64,000 nucleotides of DNA from Flaccisagitta enflata. Its lineage: Eukaryota; Chaetognatha; Sagittoidea; Aphragmophora. The notes beneath the pieces were generated by a model. It was not told the origin of the DNA and made no database searches. It saw nothing but the letters and a program-made list of their open reading frames with translations. The stretch is taken from assembly GCA_965153355.1 (NCBI GenBank), contig OZ231127.1, positions 84,196,001 to 84,260,000 of the forward strand, written 5' to 3'. The stretch's first letter is position 1. The number at the start of each line of letters is the position of its first letter. A program made the translations under genes and the position numbers. This document shows, in pieces, positions 43,201-52,200 of this stretch.

Positions 43201-46200
43201 TCTGTCCTCCAGGCCTCAAATCTGCCCTCCTGACCTCAAATTTGATTTCCGGACTTCAAATCTGGCCTCAAGGCCTCAAATTAGCCATCCAGGCCTCAAA
43301 TTAGCCCTCCAGTCCTCAAATCTGCTCTCCAGAGCTCAAATCTTCCCTCATGACCTCAAATCTGCCCCAAGACCTCTTTTCAGCCCTCCAGGCCTCAAAT
43401 CAGCCATCTGTATCTCAGGACGTCTGGAAATTCCCCCCTGTGTCCTACAGGACATCGGCCCTTTGGGGCCGCTGCCCTGCTCTCTTTCCACTTCTTCACT
43501 TGATCACTCCAAGCAGGGCATCGGGTACCGCTGACCATGTGCGATCCTTGGATGACTAGTTGTTTTCCTTTCTATTCGCCTAGCTGCTTTTCTATTTGCC
43601 TTTCCATTTGCCCTTCTATTTGTCTTTGCCTCTCTGCCTTTCTATTTACTCTCTGCCTCTCCATATTACCTTTTTTCATGTCTTTGTTAAATGACCATGT
43701 CTGTTTCAACCTCTCCCTTCCCTTCCCTTCCGCCTTTTCATCGAACTGCCTTTTCGTCGATCAGCCTTTCCATCTCTCTGCCTTTCCATCTCTCTGCCTT
43801 GTCATCTCTCTGCCTTGTCATCTCTCTGCCTTGTCATCTCTCTGCCTTGTCATCTCTCTGCCTTGTCATCTCTCTGCCTTGTCATCTCTCTGCCTTTTCA
43901 TCTCTCTGCCTTTTCATCTCTCTGCCTTTTCATCCCTCTGCCTTTTCATCTCTCTGCCTTGTCATCTCTAGATCTCTCTGCCTTGTCATCTCTCTGCCTT
44001 GTCATCTCTCTGCCTTGTCATCTCTCTGCCTTGTCATCTCTCTGCCTTGTCATCTCTCTGCCTTGTCCTCTCACTGCCTTCCCATCTATCTGTCTTTCCA
44101 TCTATCTGCCTTCCCATCTATCTGCCTTCCCATCTATCTGCCTTCTCATCTATCTGCCTTGTCATCTATCTGCCTTCTCATCTATCTGCCTTCTCATCTA
44201 TCTGCCTTCTCATCTATCTGCCCTCTCATCTATCTGCCCTTTCATCTATCTGCCCTTTCATCTATCTGCCCTTTCATCTATCTGCCTTTTCATCTATCTT
44301 CCTTTCCATCTATCTGCCTTTCCCTCTATCTGCCTTTCCCTCTATCTGCCTTTCCCTCTATCTGCCTTTCCCTCTATCTGCCTTTCCCTCTATCTGCCTT
44401 GCCATCTATCTGCCTTTTCATCTATCGGCCTTTTCATCTATCTGCCCTTCCATCTACTTCAGTCTATCTGTCTTTCAGTCTATTAACCTTTTTATTTTCC
44501 TTTCTATTCGCCTATCTGCTTTTCTATTTCAATTCAATTTCAATTTCAATTTATTTTCCTCTTAACTCTAAGTCTGAGACGATTACAATAAAGTATGGCG
44601 AGTATCAATCAAGTCAAGAGGGAGGACAACAGTAAGCCACTAGGCCCCGACACATTAGACGTAGCAATGGGAGGGTAACAATTAATAGGGGGTAGCTTTT
44701 TCTGAGTAGACCTCAGTTTTTAAGGCTTTATTTTTTGTATAGGTTGGAGAGAAGGAAAAAAAAAAGGCTAATAGTTGGGATAGAGGATGCAGTTTTCTAA
44801 CTAAAATAAATACATAAATACACAACAAGATGTACGGATACATCAAACAGAAAACAAGGCAATAAACAAATGTACGAATACATTCAGCATTCAAAAAAGT
44901 ACAGGTAGATAAGACTAAAATGACAAAGAAAGACAGGTATACAGATATTAAACAATACAATCCAAATAATTATGACATATGGACCAGTTTAATTGAGGGA
45001 AAAGGGGGGGGGGGGAGGGGAGGGGGGGAGAGGAGAGTGGGAGTAAAAGAAAGGCAGCGGGTTTAGATATTGGTGCTTTTCATTCTTTTTTTTTTCAGAT
45101 GCTCTGACAAGGTGATGACGTGTAAGCTGTTATCTTATTTCTTTGTCCTAGGAGAAGAGAGATGGTTCGGTTCAGTTGGGACGGTCCCACACGGAGATTT
45201 GGTTGTTTGTAACCTTTTTGTGAGATGAAACCTGGGGCAGGAATTAGAGAGAGCAAAGGAGAAGGAAATCAGGCACGGTGAGATTGACCTTTGATACTGA
45301 GCTGTAGCATCGCAGTTTATTATAAGTAGAAGCCAAAAATTTTCTAGGGTTGTTTGTTTTAGCATTCTGTTAAAAGAGGACAGTCACTTTAAACTATAAC
45401 AGAACTTTCCTAGGATATTGTTCTGAATTAACAGGTCTCAAGATACGTTTATTGTTAAGATATTCTTAACCATTAGTGATAAGGATAGGGATGCACAGGA
45501 TTCTGAATACGGGCATGTGCAAACTGAAGAGAATGCACACTGTCCTGACCCTCATAAATAGAGATGCAGAAGCGGTAGATTTTTGGACCGCTTCCGCTTC
45601 CACTTCCAATTGGCCTATTTGAAAACTGATAGCTTCCGCTTCCGCTTCCACTTCTACCATTTTAAAAAACATAGCTTCCGCTTCCGCCTCCGCTTCCACT
45701 ATTTTAGAAGGCATAGCTTCCGCTTCTGCTTCCGCTTCCGCTTCCGCTTCCGCTTCCGCATCCGCTTCCACATTCTTGAGTATTTCATTACAATATTTAT
45801 TCAAGTTATTTTAAAAGTTTATTCATGTAATAAAAGAGAGAAAATAAAATAAAGTATGAAAAAAATAAAAGTATTGATAACATAGATACTAATATGATTC
45901 TTTTGATTAGTTATTTCAATGAGTTAAAATAGTTATTTTATCTTTATTTAAAAAGAAATTCTTTATTATATATCTTTCAACTTGAAATCATTTTTCTTTT
46001 AAATATGTGTATTCATTTATTACATCCCTGGATCATCTATTTGTTTTAGTTTTTTTAAAAATGTCTGAAATCAGGTTTTAAGGTGTATGAGTCTTGCTCC
46101 TTTCCAACTGACCAACCAAAGTTCTGTTCCTGAATAAGATAGTTTTTTCAGGAAGTTCATTGTTCCCCAAAAATCAATCCTAGGCCAAAAAAATCATGTG

Positions 46201-46270
46201 ACATACACAGGTGTTCATTGGTGTATTCATGAAAAAGAGAATAGGTTAAAGACAAGGTGAGTGATTAAAT

Positions 46271-46360
<90 letters not shown>

Positions 46361-46971
46361 TCATCAAGGATCGCATGGTCACCCGATGCCCTGCTGGGAG
46401 TGATCCAGTGAAGAAGTGGAGTGAGAGCAGGGCAGCGGCCCCAAAGGGCCGATGTCCTGTAGAACACAGGGGTGAATTTCGAGACGTCCGTCCTTCCGTC
46501 TGTCCTGGGGGGCTCTAGATGGCTGATTTAGGCCACTGAAGGCATATTTGAGGGCTGGAGGGTATAAGTACGGTAAGGTTCGGAGGGCTGGTTCTATGCT
46601 TGGAGGGCTGATTGAAGGTCTGGAGGGCAGATTTGAGGTCTGGAGGGCAGTTTTGAGGCATGGGGGCTGATTTGAAGCCAAGCGGGCTGATTTGAGGCCT
46701 CGAGGGCTAAATTGAGGCCTGGGAGGGCTAATTTGAGGCCTTGATGGTCAACGGGGGGGACGGATGGACGGAAGGACGGACGGACGTCTCGAAATTCCCC
46801 GTGTTCTACAGGACATCGCCCCTTTGGGGCCGCTGCCCAAAAAGGGGGAGAGAGAGGGAAAAGAGAGAGAGAGAGAAGAAAGAGAGAGAGAGAGAGAGAG
46901 TTAGAGAGAGTAAAAAAGAGAGAGAGAATGAGAGGGAGAGAGAGAGAAAGAGAGGGAGAAAAGAGAGAGAG

Positions 46972-47035
<64 letters not shown>

Positions 47036-48108
47036 CAGACAGATAGCCAGACAGAAGGAAACAGACAGACAGATAAAAACCTAGATAGAGGGATAAAAAG
47101 ATAGACATACAGAGAGACAAACAGAAAACAAAAAGAAGCTAAAAACAATAGAAAATAAAGAATTATACTAAAATAAGTACTTCTAATACTTCCATAATTA
47201 TTGTCAAAAATATATCAGGATCCAAAGTGAAAGCGGAAGCGGAAGCGGAAGCGGAAGCGGAAGCGGAAGCGCTTAATCATGGTCTTTCGCTTCCGCTTCC
47301 GCTTCCATTAGGCATCAAAAACTTTTTTCGCTTCCGCTTCCGCTTCCACTTGATTTTAAAATTGCGCTTCCGCTTCCGCTTCCGCTTCCATACCCAAACT
47401 ACCGCTTCCACCCGCTTCCGCTTCCGCTTCCGCTTCCGCTTCTGCATCTCTACTCATAAAGGGGCCAGCATAATTGGTTTAAAGGATGGTATGGTGAATA
47501 GGATATGACAAATTAATTTATTATGAGCCAGCGCCGACTATGTCGGCAAAAGTATGGGCATTGCTGAGGTTTATTTTCTAAGAGGTGATTGCCTTAAGAC
47601 CAAAATGGTCGTATGTAAGAATTTTCATGGTGCAAGTATCTTAATATCATAGTGAGAGGAAAATGACTTTAGTGCAAGATGTACTTGGGAAATTGATGTA
47701 AAAAGGGAATATGTGAAAAAGGGTGGGAAAAAATCAAATAAAGGAATGATTAGTATAACTGTGAGAACCTAACCCTAACAAACCTAACCTGCCTTTTCAT
47801 TTGCCCTTCTTTTTGTCTTTGCCTCTCTGCCTTTCTATTTACTCTCTGCCTTTCCATATTACCCTATTTCATGTCTTTATAAAATGACCAGTGTTTGTTG
47901 CCACCTCTCCCTTTTCTCTTTTCGCGTTTCCAGGAGGGAGTTGGAGGAAGTGAAGCGTCAACGACGGAAGCAAGAGTCTGAAATCGAGACTTTGGAGAAT
48001 CCGATTTTGAAAGGAAGATTCATCGCAGATTTGAAGAGGATTCAAGACGAAGAAGCGGCCAAGGAAGCAGAGTATCAGGAATTGGCCGCCGCCGTCGGAG
48101 AATATTAG
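35608..48108 (+). CDS. TAF7: Transcription initiation factor TFIID subunit 7 (TAF7), 541 aa
   Basis: CDS join: 35608-36267, 39524-39929, 40220-40604, 47934-48108; the sum is 1626 nt in frame (phases 0, 1, 2). By family knowledge TAF7 binds TAF1 within TFIID in the nucleus and restrains its acetyltransferase until initiation. The TAFII55 N-terminal domain starts near residue 161 (VELEQQFVLRLPVAAAASLR) and continues over the exon 1-2 junction (RWDGYIYPARFQ-NLPSIVESYKTVDNKTLYKTAD). Exon 2 carries the hallmark LNHGLTPPLKNVRKRRFRK and EIEKEVRRLFRMDNEAFSV. The C-terminus is a charged coiled coil (RRELEEVKRQRRKQ... ENPILKGRF). Human TAF7 is 349 aa; the excess here is a Ser/Lys-rich N-tail of about 160 residues and a Gly/Ala/Glu linker in exon 3. 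A 5'UTR acceptor (TTTCTTTCAG, ending about 35544) suggests a further non-coding exon upstream. Confidence 0.92.
36300..37047. repeat. (TTG)n/GGATGTTGTTGTTG minisatellite
   Basis: GTTGTTGT blocks separated by GTGGATG or GTCGTGGATG at 15-30-bp spacing. Confidence 0.92.
37048..38594. mobile_element. hAT-like non-autonomous element, 1547 bp, TSD GTTGTTGA
   Basis: TIRs CAGGGTGGCAGAAA and TTTCTGCCACCCTG are a perfect 14-bp inverted pair. GTTGTTGA occurs on both sides (37040-37047, 38595-38602), although the surrounding DNA is GTT-rich so some match is expected by chance. Both ends carry GTGCCTCGGACCTATAG as a direct subterminal repeat. Inside is a GAAA-rich minisatellite (37160-37670) and AT-rich DNA; no transposase. 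Confidence 0.75.
37160..37670. repeat. 14-bp minisatellite AAATAAAGAAAATG inside the hAT-like element
   Basis: Begins as pure (GAAA)n, passes to AAAGAAAGAAAATG and then AAATAAAGAAAATG units, with an AAACAAAGAAAATG sub-block near 37525-37580. The variants form blocks, showing local amplification. Confidence 0.93.
38900..39010. repeat. 18-bp tandem repeat GTTGCTGTTTAATTGGTT
   Basis: Five to six near-identical units inside the GTT-rich part of TAF7 intron 1. Confidence 0.85.
39524..39929 (+). CDS. TAF7: TAF7 exon 2
   Basis: Acceptor CATTCACAG|AATCTCCCC. Holds the second half of the TAFII55 domain. Donor GATAACG|GTAAAG (phase 1). Without splicing the frame would read on to a stop at 40006. Confidence 0.9.
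40220..40604 (+). CDS. TAF7: TAF7 exon 3
   Basis: Acceptor ATTTGATAG|GCTTGGCT restores Gly. Encodes MEDIFGGQLSSSDSEEEENW, an acidic motif, and a Gly/Ala-rich linker, ending RDRMDTL with donor CTCAG|GTTATT (phase 2). Confidence 0.85.
40689..41473. mobile_element. Foldback element with GTTTTAACA repeats, 785 bp
   Basis: Perfect inverted arms of about 100 bp starting CAGAGGGAGGAATGTTAAGA, built internally from AAGTTTAACA/AGTTTTAACA tandem units. TCTATG flanks both ends directly (40683-40688 and 41474-41479), a possible 6-bp TSD. The centre holds more GTTTTAACACAGG units. No protein. Confidence 0.75.
41674..42243 (+). mobile_element. HINE-like element, copy A
   Basis: 5' GGGCAGCGGCCCCAACGGG, subterminal GTCCTGTAGGACACGGGTGA and TTTCCAGACGTCCGT, a central array of CCCTCTCAGGCCCCAAATCA-type units, the inverted subterminal repeat (ACGTCTGGAAATTCACCCCT), then a tail with AGCAGGGCATCGGGTACCGC and hairpin ATCC-TT-GGAT followed by GACTAG|TT. 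Confidence 0.75.
42244..42970. repeat. 16-bp minisatellite array 1 (CTCTGCCTTGTCATCT type)
   Basis: About 45 units graded from TCTCTCTGCCTTGTCC to TCTATCTGCCTTCCCA to TCTATCTTCCTTTCCA. Open frames across it are artefacts because 16 is not a multiple of three and three frames stay open. Confidence 0.92.
42977..43559 (+). mobile_element. HINE-like element, copy B (empty site present at about 44484)
   Basis: Same architecture as copy A: GGGCAGCGGCCCCAAAGGGC, a core of CCCTCCAGGCCTCAAATCTG units, the inverted subterminal repeat, and a tail with hairpin ATCC-TT-GGAT and GACTAG|TT. Its flanks (TCTATTAACCTTTTT and TTTTCCTTTCTATTCGCCT) occur joined, without the element, at 44478-44514. Confidence 0.8.
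43740..44480. repeat. 16-bp minisatellite array 2
   Basis: Same unit types in the same order as array 1, with matching right flanks, so the two arrays are paralogous copies of one segment. Confidence 0.92.
44515..45550. other. AT-rich stretch, no gene seen
   Basis: Begins with (CAATTT)n, has poly-A and poly-G runs (44757-44765, 45006-45030). A minus-strand 92-codon frame (44960-44682) is hydrophobic but has no support. Confidence 0.4.
45559..47452. mobile_element. hAT-like element with CTTCCG hexamer arrays, TSD CTCATAAA
   Basis: TIRs TAGAGATGCAGAAGCGG and CCGCTTCTGCATCTCTA are perfect inverses, with the perfect 8-bp TSD CTCATAAA on both sides (45551-45558, 47453-47460). Both ends consist of (CGCTTC)n hexamer arrays broken by short spacers (45590-45776 and 47228-47445). 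The centre is AT-rich and carries a (GA)n tract and HINE-like copy C. No transposase. Confidence 0.8.
46357..46843 (-). mobile_element. HINE-like element, copy C, nested in the hAT-like element
   Basis: On the minus strand: TTTTTGGGCAGCGGCCCCAA, subterminal repeat, a core of GCCTCAAATTAGCCCTCC-type units, the inverted subterminal repeat, and a tail AGCAGGGCATCGGGTGACCA with hairpin ATCCTTGAT and GACTAC. Confidence 0.72.
47934..48108 (+). CDS. TAF7: TAF7 exon 4 (last)
   Basis: Acceptor GCGTTTCCAG|GAGGGAG. Encodes the C-terminal coiled coil typical of TAF7 (EIETLENPILKGRFIADLKR) and ends at TAG 48106-48108. Confidence 0.88.
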
Positions 48109-48606
48109 GAGTCATGGCCTTATTTGGGCATCGACGTGAAACGGGAAAGCGGAGGGCCGCAAAACTGCGAAAGTGATAATTGTACGGAAGGAGAGGGAGG
48201 AAGGGGTCTGAAACCATCATCCCTTCTTTGATGTCCAAATAGACGCGGAAAACAATTTTTTTTACCTTGTGAAACGCGCGGTTTTGTGAGACTTTCTTGT
48301 GATCTTAACAAAAACTCCATAATTGATTTCTCTCGTCCGCGTGACTCAATGTGGCGTCTCGCGCCTTCGTCACATCCCCTCTTATTCTTGGATTCTGAAC
48401 TCCATTAAAAGAATCGTGTTCTATTGTTCGCTACTGATTGTTGCGCTGCTAGTTCTTCTTTCATAGTCTCTTATTTTCTTTATTTGCTTATTTTCTCGTT
48501 TTCTTTCTGATATGCAAAGCTGTGACTAACGAACGTTGTATCGCATCTACACGCGGCGTCGTAGCTACACACATGTACACATTCGGGACAACTTCATGCT
48601 AAACTG
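48109..48606. other. TAF7-AFG1L intergenic region (about 500 bp)
   Basis: Holds the TAF7 3'UTR with ATTAAA at 48404-48409, and presumably the AFG1L promoter. No TATA box in a convincing position. The genes are in the same orientation and very close compared with the rest of the window. Confidence 0.5.
48404..48409 (+). terminator. TAF7: Poly(A) signal ATTAAA, TAF7
   Basis: Common variant hexamer 296 bp after the stop codon, followed by T-rich sequence. Confidence 0.5.
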
Positions 48607-49256
48607 ATGAATGTGACACCGTGTTTGCGTCATCAGCTTCGGCGAGGTTTACTGCAGCAACATCAGCGCAGTCATTCCTCCTCGCCTCTTACTTGGAGGC
48701 GCGATGACGCTCGGGGATATACAGCGTCCTCCCTTCTCTTGCGCGGTAACGATGGGTCTAAAAATCGGACGAAACTCTTGGTAGAGCCTACCTTGACTAA
48801 TAGCAGCGGGTGTGGATGCTGCAGCAACAGCAGGTCGTTAAGCTGTAGCAGCGGTAGAGACTTTCATATCAATGGCTGCCCATCAAACTCCATCCCAGCG
48901 GTGGATAACTTGAGATTGAATCTCAATTCCGCGTCATCTTCACTAAATCAAAGTGTTAATCATCAACCACGTGATGGACGTCCTTACTCAGCGGCGGCTG
49001 CTGCGGCTGTGGTCAGTGATCAAGGCGCGAACAGTAACGCCAACGCCTCTGGCGGTGGAGGCGCCAAGTCGCAATTTCGACCGCCTCATCCGGGGATGAC
49101 ACCGATAGAGTTGTATTATCAGCGTTTAGACGAAGGAGAATTGCATGAAGACAAGCAACAACTCTCGTTGATCAGGAACCTCGATCGACTGCATGATCAA
49201 CTGCGGAGTTACGAGGCTCATCCGCCGCACAGCGATTCCATGGATACGTTTCTCAA
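48607..49256 (+). CDS. AFG1L: AFG1L exon 1
   Basis: Putative transit peptide, low-complexity Ser/Asn/Gly region, then the family N-domain ([16 protein letters not shown]). Donor TCTCAA|GTGAGT, phase 2. Confidence 0.9.
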
Positions 49257-52200
49257 GTGAGTAAGGAGACTTGACGTTTTAACATAGTAGGCCTACTTCT
49301 TTCTATGAAGATTGTGTGGACATTTGGCCAGTCTCATTTGTGCAAGATTTGTGGTGTTTCACCTTTGTCCTCATCGACAGTTTTCTTGTACATGTTCATG
49401 CTTTCCAATCGTTCAGACAAAATTTCAGGAGGTAAGTACGCTTTTATACCGTATTCATCTCATCCACGCAGCCCAGGACAAGCTTCTCCTGAAGTGTTTA
49501 TGTTGACTTTGCGGTAACTGTAGGCATCTGACGTCAATAAGTTAAGATGCATTCTCACGCATGGTCCTATCCATCAGTAACAGCTTTCGCGTGGACTCGT
49601 CTTCCGCTGCTATGTCATGGTGATCAGTTACGCTGAACTACAATGTATATGCCATGTAGGAGTCATTTGCATTCATTCAACCTACAACTATCATCACTCA
49701 TCAGCCTAGACGTAGATTGTATCTTTTACTATATATATTTGAATAATATCATGCGATAGGATGTATTGTGTTGGTGAAAGCCACATATTTAGCAAACAGT
49801 TCTAAGTCAGACGTGCAGACGTCGGAAACTGCACGCTTTCTCACTGCTACTCTTATTTCTGTTGTTTTTGAGCGTCGTTTTTTATTCTGGCTCCTGCGAA
49901 ATTTAAAGTTTTTAAACTGCTTCATGTCATTTCATTGAACTCAGGATGTTGGGTGTGAAGCCGAAGCGCGCCGTCTCGTCGTCCTTTCACGATCCTTCCG
50001 TGCCCAAAGGCGTTTACATTTGGGGATCTGTTGGCTGCGGCAAAACCATGCTCATGGATCTTTTCTTCGTCACCTGCGACCACATGAGGAAGAAGAAACG
50101 CGTCCATTTTCACTCTTTCATGCTCGGAGTCCATAAGAAAATACACGCTATCAAACAAGAGCTGGCCCCAAGGTATGGAATCAAAATCATCATGATAGCT
50201 TTGAGAAAAAAAGTTTAAATTTGGAAGCTTTCATGGTCTCACTGAAAATACAAGCTTGTACCAGACGACTTGATGGCAAGATGCCCTTTCAAAGCTGTAT
50301 TTACACTTTTTTTTATAAGAACGTCATTTTTTGAGCAAGCCTTCAATGTTCTTAAATTTTGAGCAGTTTTAAGGTTTGAACGTTCTTAAATTGTTCTTAA
50401 TTCAAACGCACGTTTTAACCTTCGATTAAAAACGTTCTTAATTAGTTTTAAGTATGTCATTAAAGAGAAAATAAAGGAAAATGTCAATGAAACAAAGTAG
50501 CAGATTTAAACGTTTTAACTGAATTAAAATCAATAAAAGTAGAAAAATATATGCTATAAAAAGAAAAAAACATCATTTGCTGAGCAGAAAAGATGAAGTC
50601 TGTCCATTTACAAAGAACAATTGATAAAAAAATAGCCCAAAAAAATGTTCTTAGATTTTTTAGATTTTAAGCTTAATGTTCCTAAATTTTTGAAGAAATG
50701 AAGCCTTCCAATGTTTTTAAAATGTTCTTAAATTTTTGACAATTTAAAGCCTAACGTTCTTAAAAACTTGGTTCTTATAAAAAAAAGTGTATTGGCTATC
50801 TATCTTCGCTGATTGAATTTTAGGCAGTACAACGTGTCAAAAACGGAAGCGTTTGATCCTATTCCTCCCGTGGCCGCTGCTATTGCCCAAAAATATACGC
50901 TCATTTGTTTCGACGAATTCCAGGTCAGTTGTGTTAAAAAAAGTTTTAAAAATGTAGGAATAGGGGGGGGGGGTGGGGCTATTTGGGACAGGGGCAATTC
51001 GGGACAAAATTAAATTAAAGACTTCATAAAAACTTAACTTTATGGAAGTGAACAATGGTTATGGGGTCAACCTATGACCCTTGGTAAGGTGCAATTTCGC
51101 TGCAGAAGCAGCAGCACCACTTTGATTCTTGGACTCTCAGGTTTAAAATTCTGAATGGTGCCGCAAACTTTGCTGTAACTACGAGAAAAATCTTATTTCT
51201 GCTATTTTTCGACTTGAATTGTTGAAAGTACTCATTTATCTGTACTTTGAGGGAAAAAAATATTTGAATTGCAATATGACTTTTTCTTAGTTAGCTTTTT
51301 CAAAAATCGGGAAATTTGGGACATAGTTCATTCTTATTGTTCACTTGGTTTGGCCCTCTGGGCCATTTTTTTAAAAACACCCTTTAAGTCCCGAATTTCC
51401 CGCCGTGGGGTAATTCGGGACAAGCCCTTTGTATAAAAAAAGGGGCCCCTAAGGGGCCCCTAGCAAAAATTTTGTTACTTGTTTTTTTCGAGGGAACAAT
51501 TAACTATGTTTTGGCACCAGTCCCTATTTTTCAATTTAATCCTAAATCTTTTTAAATTCAAAAATGTTGTTTTTTGTCCCAAATAGCCCTACCCCCCCTA
51601 CATGTTGTCATGCATTGTGCCGCATCTTTAATTCTCAATATTTATCATTAATCATTTATACCTCTGATCGTGATTAATGATGATTATAACGATGATGACG
51701 ACGATGATGATGATTATGACGATGATGACGATGATGATGATTATGACGATGGTCCTCCTTGCCAACAGGTGACTGACATCGCCGACGCCATGATTTTAAA
51801 GCGTCTCTTCGGTGAATTATGGAAACACGGCGTTGTGATCCTGGCCACTTCCAATCGACATCCACGCGATCTCTACAAAAACGGACTCCAACGTTCCAAC
51901 TTCGTGCCTTTCATCGGCTTGCTGACGAGCCACTGCGACGTGGTGCATCTCGACTCGTCCGTCGACTATCGCGTGCAAGCCGGCATCTCCGCCGGAGACA
52001 CGTACTTCGTCCAATCCAAAGTCAACGTCAACGCGGAAATGGACAAAGCATTTAGAGAATTGAGTTCCAAACAATATGGTAAGTTGTTCTATGTTAAGGT
52101 GCGATTCTGTAATGTGTTAATGAATATGTTTACGTTGCCGAGCATGCTTGTTTTTTTGTTGTCGAGGTTGTTTCCATTATAGTTGACGCTGATTTTGTTG

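Larger units (their letters stand above)
40605..47933 (+). other. TAF7 intron 3, a 7.3-kb array of repeats and elements
   Basis: From left to right: GTTTTAACA foldback, HINE-like copy A, 16-bp minisatellite array 1, HINE-like copy B, array 2, AT-rich DNA (44500-45550), and a hAT-like element with a nested HINE-like copy C. No exon seen within it. Confidence 0.7.

Noticed and set aside
42244-44480. CRISPR array
   Set aside because: The units are contiguous 16-bp repeats with no unique spacers, in an animal intron.
42221-44635. Frames of 200-300 codons with SLCLVISLPCHLSA-type repeats
   Set aside because: The 16-bp minisatellite keeps three frames open. They lie inside TAF7 intron 3 and end at the array edges.
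48109-48606. TAF7-AFG1L operon with trans-splicing
   Set aside because: The genes are close, but a poly(A) signal lies between them and I see no spliced-leader acceptor that must be used. Proximity alone is weak evidence.
51660-51768. Poly-Asp extension of AFG1L exon 4
   Set aside because: The GAT/GAC repeat is in frame, but the acceptor at 51767-51768 joins to exon 3 in phase and restores the AFG1 family sequence exactly.
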